Assembly (NCBI GenBank): GCA_002424635.1
Contig: DIKT01000049.1
Coordinates: forward strand, 5,738-45,047
Length of the DNA: 39,310 bases
Direction: 5' to 3'
Source of the DNA: Desulfobulbaceae bacterium UBA5611
GTDB lineage: Bacteria; Desulfobacterota; Desulfobulbia; Desulfobulbales; Desulfocapsaceae
The notes under the pieces were generated by a model. It was not told the DNA's origin. It ran no database searches and saw only the letters and a program-made list of their open reading frames with translations. The translations under genes were made by a program, and so were the position numbers. Each line of letters begins with the position of its first letter. The stretch's first letter is position 1. Below, in pieces: positions 35,436-39,310 of the stretch.

Positions 35436-35512
35436 TGGTCGGGGCGAGAGGATTTGAACCTCCGGCCACTTGGCCCCCAGCCAAGTGCGCTACCAGACTG
35501 CGCTACGCCCCG
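35436..35512 (-). tRNA. tRNA-Pro (anticodon GGG)
   Basis: Read on the minus strand: acceptor CGGGGCG pairs with CGCCCCG, D arm GCGCAGTCTGGTAGCGC, anticodon stem CTTGG / CCAAG around loop CTGGGGG with anticodon GGG, T arm GGAGG-TTCAAAT-CCTCT, discriminator A and an encoded CCA (35436-35438). It is 77 nt with all expected arms. It lies 70 bp after the MerR gene and is probably on the same transcript. Confidence 0.96.
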
Positions 35513-35582
35513 AATTATAAGATGTTATCTACCATGGGTTGTTGCTGCTGTCAACAGGAGGGAAATGCTGGAGAATTTTTCC

Positions 35583-35939
35583 CTACTTCTTGCCCGCATC
35601 ATTTAATAAGGCGCTCATCTCTTGAAGCTCAGATTTGATCAGTTCCAGATATCCAGCCTCAGTCGGCGGCAGGACAGATGGCGTTTTCAATGTCTGGCCA
35701 CTATCAAGAAACTTTCTGGCCCCGGCAATGGTATAACCTTGCTCATGGAGAAGAGTTTTGATGTTTAGGATAGTCTCCACATCAACCCGCCGATAGAGGC
35801 GTTGCTGTGAATTGGCTCGATTAGGACGGATACAGGGAAATTCCGATTCCCAATAGCGAAGGACATGGGCTGGAAGCCCGGCCAGCTTGCTTACCTCACC
35901 GATCTTAAAATAAAGCTTATCCGGTATCTCCGCTCTCAT
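35583..35939 (-). CDS. MerR-family transcriptional regulator
   Basis: A 118-residue protein with an N-terminal winged helix: FKIGEVSKLAGLPAHVLRYW, ESEFPCIRPNR and QRLYRRVDVETIL. A short dimerisation helix follows (LLHEQGYTIAGARKFLDSG). No metal-binding Cys pattern is present, so it is a small MerR type of unknown signal. This gene is often found next to ihfA. AGGA lies just before the ATG. Target unknown. Confidence 0.9.
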   Translation of the reverse strand: MRAEIPDKLYFKIGEVSKLAGLPAHVLRYWESEFPCIRPNRANSQQRLYRRVDVETILNIKTLLHEQGYTIAGARKFLDSGQTLKTPSVLPPTEAGYLELIKSELQEMSALLNDAGKK

Positions 35940-35970
35940 GAATCCTGGCCCCTATTTAAAGGTAAAAAAT

Positions 35971-36261
35971 CTATTCGTTAATCTGCTCCCTTAATCTTTT
36001 GCTCGGACGGAACGTTACCATCTGTCTTGACTTAATGGTAATAGCCTCGCCTGTCCGCGGATTACGTCCCCGTCGGGGATGTTTATCCCGAACGGTAAAG
36101 GTCCCAAAATGCACGAGCTTGATGGAATTGGCATCAAGAAGAGAAAGCTTCATCTGCTCAAGAAAGGCATCAACCAGAGCCGCACAACTATTTTGTGGAT
36201 AGCCCAGTTGACCATTAAGCACCTCTGCCAATTCTTTACGGGTAAGATTATCCTTATTCAT
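35971..36261 (-). CDS. ihfA: Integration host factor alpha subunit (HU/IHF family)
   Basis: A 96-residue DNA-bending protein. It shows LTRKELAEVLNGQLGYP, the HFGTFTVRDKHPRRGRNPRT arm with the Pro-bearing hairpin (NPRTGEAI) that intercalates DNA, and a basic C terminus. IHF often bends DNA between enhancer sites and sigma-54 promoters, so it could also serve the promoter at 4137; that is inference. ATG 36261 lies 1 base after the pheT stop, with AGGA before it, rather than the upstream TTG (36288). pheT-ihfA adjacency is as in E. coli. Confidence 0.94.
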   Translation of the reverse strand: MNKDNLTRKELAEVLNGQLGYPQNSCAALVDAFLEQMKLSLLDANSIKLVHFGTFTVRDKHPRRGRNPRTGEAITIKSRQMVTFRPSKRLREQINE

Positions 36262-36262
36262 A

Positions 36263-38710
36263 TCATCCTGTCCTGAGGGTTCCTTCAAATTTTGAACCCA
36301 GCATAGTAACTATTTTTAGGTGAACCTTCTCAACATTTTTTTCAGTAAGCGTTTTCTGGGGCGAACGGTAGGTCACAGACAGGGCAACGCTCTTATAACC
36401 GTGCTCAAGCGATTTTCCCTGATAAACATCAAAAATTGCACAATGTTCAATGAGCGGCTCCCCGGCCTGCAGCACCGCCTCAACCATTGCCCCGGCCGCA
36501 ATGTGTTCCGGCACCAGCAGAGCAATATCGCGGTTCACTGCCGGAAAGACAGGAAGGGAGCTAAAGTTTTTGGCGACCGCTTCCAGTGTACAGAGGGCGT
36601 CCAGATCAAGATCAATGAAGAACACATCCTGCTTGATCCCAAATTTTCTGAGCACTTCCGGCATGACTTTGGCAACAGCACCCAGGTGCTCGCCTGCAGC
36701 AGTTATTGCCAGATACTGCAAGGGATCAATAAACGGCTCCAGCCGCTGCGCCTGGTCAGCAGCAGAGAAAGCAAGCGGCAGTGAATCGCCATGTCCCATA
36801 AAACGTAGTTCATGAAGAAGATATTCTACCACCCCTTTGGCATCGAGAAAATCCACCGGCTGTCGTTGGAAATGATAAGGCGACGATTCACCAAAGCGAT
36901 TGCCGCTCAACACCCCAGTCAGGCGTGTTTTTTCCAGGGGTTGTTCATTATCGCCCTTGGGAGTGAAGACCTTGCCGATCTCAAAGAGCTTGATCGAACT
37001 CTTCTGGAAATTAATATTGTGCAAAACGTTTTCAAGGAGCCCCGGCAGCAGCATAGTCCGCATCACTGACTGTTCTTCGCTCAATGGATTAACGAGCCGC
37101 ACAAGACGACAGCGAGGATCATCTTCTGTAAGTCCCAGCAACTGTAGATTTTTTTCCGTGGTAAAGCTGTAATTGATCGCCTCGTAATAACCAATGCCGG
37201 TAAGCAGTGTGCCGATCTTAGTCCTGAGGGATCTGTTGCGATCCTGCTCGGAATAACTCAACTGCACCGTCGGCAGGGTGGTCGGGATCTTATTATAGCC
37301 AATCAGCCTGGCGACTTCTTCCACCAGATCGACTTCGCGTTCGATATCAACCCGAAATGAAGGTGCTCCAACCCACAGGCTGTCGGCATCCTTCTGTTTG
37401 CAGCGAAAACCGATGGAGGTCAGGGCCTTTTCAATTATTGCATAGTCCAGGGCAATGCCAAGCAGATCAGAGGTACGACGGATGCGCAGGGTCAGCGTTT
37501 TAAAAGGCTTCTGGCCGTAATATTTGTCTATACCGCCAGGCTCAGCAGTACCACCGGCTACTTCGCAAAGCAGCCTGACTGCCCGTTCCATGGCCAACAG
37601 ACAACCGCCGGGATCAACGCCACGCTCAAAACGGTAAGAGGCCTCGGAGGACAGGTTCAGCTTGCGCGCCGTCTTTCTAATCGAGATGGCATCAAAGCAG
37701 GCGCTTTCAAGAAGAATGGTCGTGGTCGTAGCACTGACCTCTGAATTCATTCCACCCATAATGCCAGCTACCGCCACCGGTTGCGCTCCATCACAGATCA
37801 TGAGCATCTCCGCATCAAGTTTGCGGACAACGCCATCGAGTGTGGTAAAATCCAGTTCGTTACTGCGGGGATGGCGAACCAGTATCTTTTTATCGGCCAA
37901 TTTAGCAAAATCAAAGGCATGCAGAGGCTGCCCGTATTCCATCATTACCAGATTAGTCACATCGACCACATTATTGATCGGACGCAGTCCAATCGACAGC
38001 AGCCGTTTACGCAACCACCAGGGTGACGGAGCAATGGTAATACCGCTAATTAGTCTGGCCCCATAACGAGGGCAGAGCTGAGAAGATTCAATCTCTACTG
38101 CAAAGGCAGCTGTTGAAGGTTGCACTTCGACGCTTGCCACCGGCAAAGTCAACGGCCGGCCGATGACTCCGGCAATTTCCCGGGCCACACCAATGACAGA
38201 AGCGCAGTCCGGCCGGTTGGGGGTCAAATCAACCTCAACCATGGTATCATTGAGCCCAAGTACCTGAATCAATGACTGGCCATGAGGAGTCTCTGCCGGC
38301 AGTTCCATAATACCACTGTGGCTGCTGCTGAGCCCTAACTCCCGTTCGGAGCAGAGCATGCCGAAAGATTCAATGCCCCGTACTTTTGATTTTTTAATTT
38401 TCACGCCACCAGGCAGCGTAGTGCCGGGCAGGGCAATGGCAGTGGCCAGACCTGGTCTGACATTGGGAGCGCCACAGACAATCTGCAGGGTCTCCGCGCC
38501 TACTGCCACCTGGCACAGGCTCAGGTTATCGGCATCAGGATGACGGGCAACCGAGACAACCAACGCAGTCTTAAGATCAACCAATTCCTGAAAAAGCTCA
38601 GTTACCGCCTCAACCTCCAGACCAAGCATTGTCAAGTGATCAGCCAACTCTGCCGGAGTAAAACCGTCGGTGCTTACATACTCATTTAACCAATCGATGG
38701 TAAACTTCAT
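36263..38710 (-). CDS. pheT: Phenylalanine-tRNA ligase beta subunit (PheT)
   Basis: An 815-residue subunit of the alpha2-beta2 synthetase. MKFTIDWLNEYVS is the canonical start, so ATG 38710 is chosen even though the frame stays open 51 codons further upstream. Domains in order: EMAP-type tRNA-binding domain (about 42-150, VVSVARHPDADNLSLCQVAVG), B3/B4 editing domain (about 210-395, with the GAD-like SSEASYRFERGVD block), B5 (about 405-480), catalytic-like core, and the C-terminal FDX-ACB anticodon-binding domain (AVNRDIALLVPE, KSVALSVTYRSPQKTLTE). The Shine-Dalgarno is weak. Confidence 0.95.
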   Translation of the reverse strand: MKFTIDWLNEYVSTDGFTPAELADHLTMLGLEVEAVTELFQELVDLKTALVVSVARHPDADNLSLCQVAVGAETLQIVCGAPNVRPGLATAIALPGTTLPGGVKIKKSKVRGIESFGMLCSERELGLSSSHSGIMELPAETPHGQSLIQVLGLNDTMVEVDLTPNRPDCASVIGVAREIAGVIGRPLTLPVASVEVQPSTAAFAVEIESSQLCPRYGARLISGITIAPSPWWLRKRLLSIGLRPINNVVDVTNLVMMEYGQPLHAFDFAKLADKKILVRHPRSNELDFTTLDGVVRKLDAEMLMICDGAQPVAVAGIMGGMNSEVSATTTTILLESACFDAISIRKTARKLNLSSEASYRFERGVDPGGCLLAMERAVRLLCEVAGGTAEPGGIDKYYGQKPFKTLTLRIRRTSDLLGIALDYAIIEKALTSIGFRCKQKDADSLWVGAPSFRVDIEREVDLVEEVARLIGYNKIPTTLPTVQLSYSEQDRNRSLRTKIGTLLTGIGYYEAINYSFTTEKNLQLLGLTEDDPRCRLVRLVNPLSEEQSVMRTMLLPGLLENVLHNINFQKSSIKLFEIGKVFTPKGDNEQPLEKTRLTGVLSGNRFGESSPYHFQRQPVDFLDAKGVVEYLLHELRFMGHGDSLPLAFSAADQAQRLEPFIDPLQYLAITAAGEHLGAVAKVMPEVLRKFGIKQDVFFIDLDLDALCTLEAVAKNFSSLPVFPAVNRDIALLVPEHIAAGAMVEAVLQAGEPLIEHCAIFDVYQGKSLEHGYKSVALSVTYRSPQKTLTEKNVEKVHLKIVTMLGSKFEGTLRTG

Positions 38711-38875
38711 GGTATTTAATCTATATAAAAAGGGTGAAGACTGCCGAAAGGACAGCCACCGGCCAGCAGGACTGGCGGTTAAAACATAATCAACATCATC
38801 TATAGCAAGAGCAGCAGGAGCGATCCTTATAACCAGACTAACGGACTTTGCAAGAAGCAGCACTAATACCGGTTG
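38711..38875 (-). other. 165-bp pheS-pheT spacer
   Basis: Unusually long for this gene pair. It contains a GC-rich dyad region near 38750-38775 (minus-strand CCGCCAGTCC then TGCTGGCCGG) and keeps an open frame joined to pheT. It may hold a processing or attenuation hairpin; no separate gene is seen. Confidence 0.4.
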
Positions 38876-39310
38876 CTAAAATTGTGAGAGAAAACGCAAG
38901 TCATTTTCGTAATACAGGCGGATATCATTGATGCCATACTTAAGCATGGCGATACGTTCAATCCCCAGACCAAAGGCAAAGCCGCTGTATATCTCCGGAT
39001 CATAGCCCACCATTTTAAAGACCTCTGGATCTATCATGCCGGCCCCGAGGATCTCCAGCCAGCCTGTTTGCTTACACACTCGGCACCCTGCCCCACTGCA
39101 GATAACACAGGCGATATCCACCTCGGCACTGGGTTCAGTAAAGGGGAAGAAGCTGGGACGAAAGCGCAGGGCCAGATCTTGACCAAACATCTTATTTGTA
39201 AAAACAGTCAAAATACCCTTCAGATCGGCAAACGACACCTTGGTATCCACAAGAAAGCCTTCAACCTGATGAAACATGGGGGTATGGGTAATATCAGAAT
39301 CACAGCGATA
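38876..39310 (-). CDS. pheS: Phenylalanine-tRNA ligase alpha subunit, 3' part (PheS)
   Basis: The last 144 residues of the catalytic subunit; the 5' part lies beyond the right edge, and the frame is open from 39310 (YRCDSDITHTP, then MFHQVEGF, a class II motif 2 region). The zinc-like insert CSGAGCRVCKQTGWLEILG and class II motif 3 SGFAFGLGIERIAMLKYGI are intact, as is the Phe-specific C terminus. It is first of the pheS-pheT-ihfA unit. Confidence 0.96.
   Translation of the reverse strand, partial: YRCDSDITHTPMFHQVEGFLVDTKVSFADLKGILTVFTNKMFGQDLALRFRPSFFPFTEPSAEVDIACVICSGAGCRVCKQTGWLEILGAGMIDPEVFKMVGYDPEIYSGFAFGLGIERIAMLKYGINDIRLYYENDLRFLSQF

Noticed and set aside
35435..35638. 67-codon frame starting MVGARGFEPPATWPP
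   Set aside because: This is the well-known false translation of the antisense strand of a tRNA gene, here tRNA-Pro.
38711..38863. 51-codon N-terminal extension of PheT
   Set aside because: The family start MKFTIDWLNEYVS is at 38710 and the extension has no homology that I recognise.

Overview
The window reads as a chromosomal segment of a sulfur-metabolising Desulfobacterota bacterium (former Deltaproteobacteria), most likely of the Desulfobulbales type. This rests on a periplasmic FeS / multihaem cytochrome c / NrfD module, sigma-54 two-component control, a multi-rhodanese lipoprotein whose catalytic residue is encoded by UGA, and housekeeping gene orders such as pheS-pheT-ihfA-merR-tRNA-Pro. 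This placement is inference; no rRNA gene is present to confirm it.

Layout. 74-3820 (minus): a membrane PAS histidine kinase and its NtrC-type sigma-54 activator. 3821-4246: an AT-rich divergent control region with several dyads and a well-spaced -24/-12 sigma-54 promoter. 4247-5578 (plus): a triple-rhodanese lipoprotein in which an in-frame TGA (4832-4834) sits exactly where the catalytic Cys of domain 1 belongs, so it is best read as one selenoprotein and not as two genes. 5676-5715: strong terminator. 5789-7474: ettA. 7480-10336 (minus): an HPt protein, the tRNA t6A gene tsaC, and a purD-purE fusion whose PurE part has lost signature residues. 10467-11164: a TetR/FadR-like regulator behind a promoter overlapped by a FadR-type operator. 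11239-18497 (minus): greA with a terminator-like leader hairpin, a 1393-residue TPR plus beta-barrel outer-membrane protein, a DegT-family aminotransferase and rpoH.

18739-20535: lepA, ending at a bidirectional terminator shared with a small Cys-rich two-CW protein. 21018-23033 (minus): hisI, hisG and engB. 23380-23826: a SlyD-like FKBP. 24043-30077 (plus): a chemosensory cluster cheA (hybrid with receiver), cheW, cheB, cheR and a response regulator, with no receptor gene. 30174-31739 (minus): an exported pentapeptide-repeat protein with a 333-bp internal tandem duplication. 32303-35118 (plus): a three-gene membrane redox module (Tat-exported 4x[4Fe-4S] protein, hexahaem cytochrome c, NrfD). 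35436-39310 (minus): tRNA-Pro(GGG), a MerR regulator, ihfA, pheT and the 3' part of pheS, which runs off the window.

The most interesting unit is 74-5578. A kinase / sigma-54 activator pair is divergent from a sigma-54 promoter that drives a predicted selenocysteine rhodanese. The simplest model is that the pair senses an extracytoplasmic signal, perhaps a sulfur species, and switches on the lipoprotein. A family of short intergenic hairpins with a CCTCA / TGAGG loop recurs at four or five places in the window.
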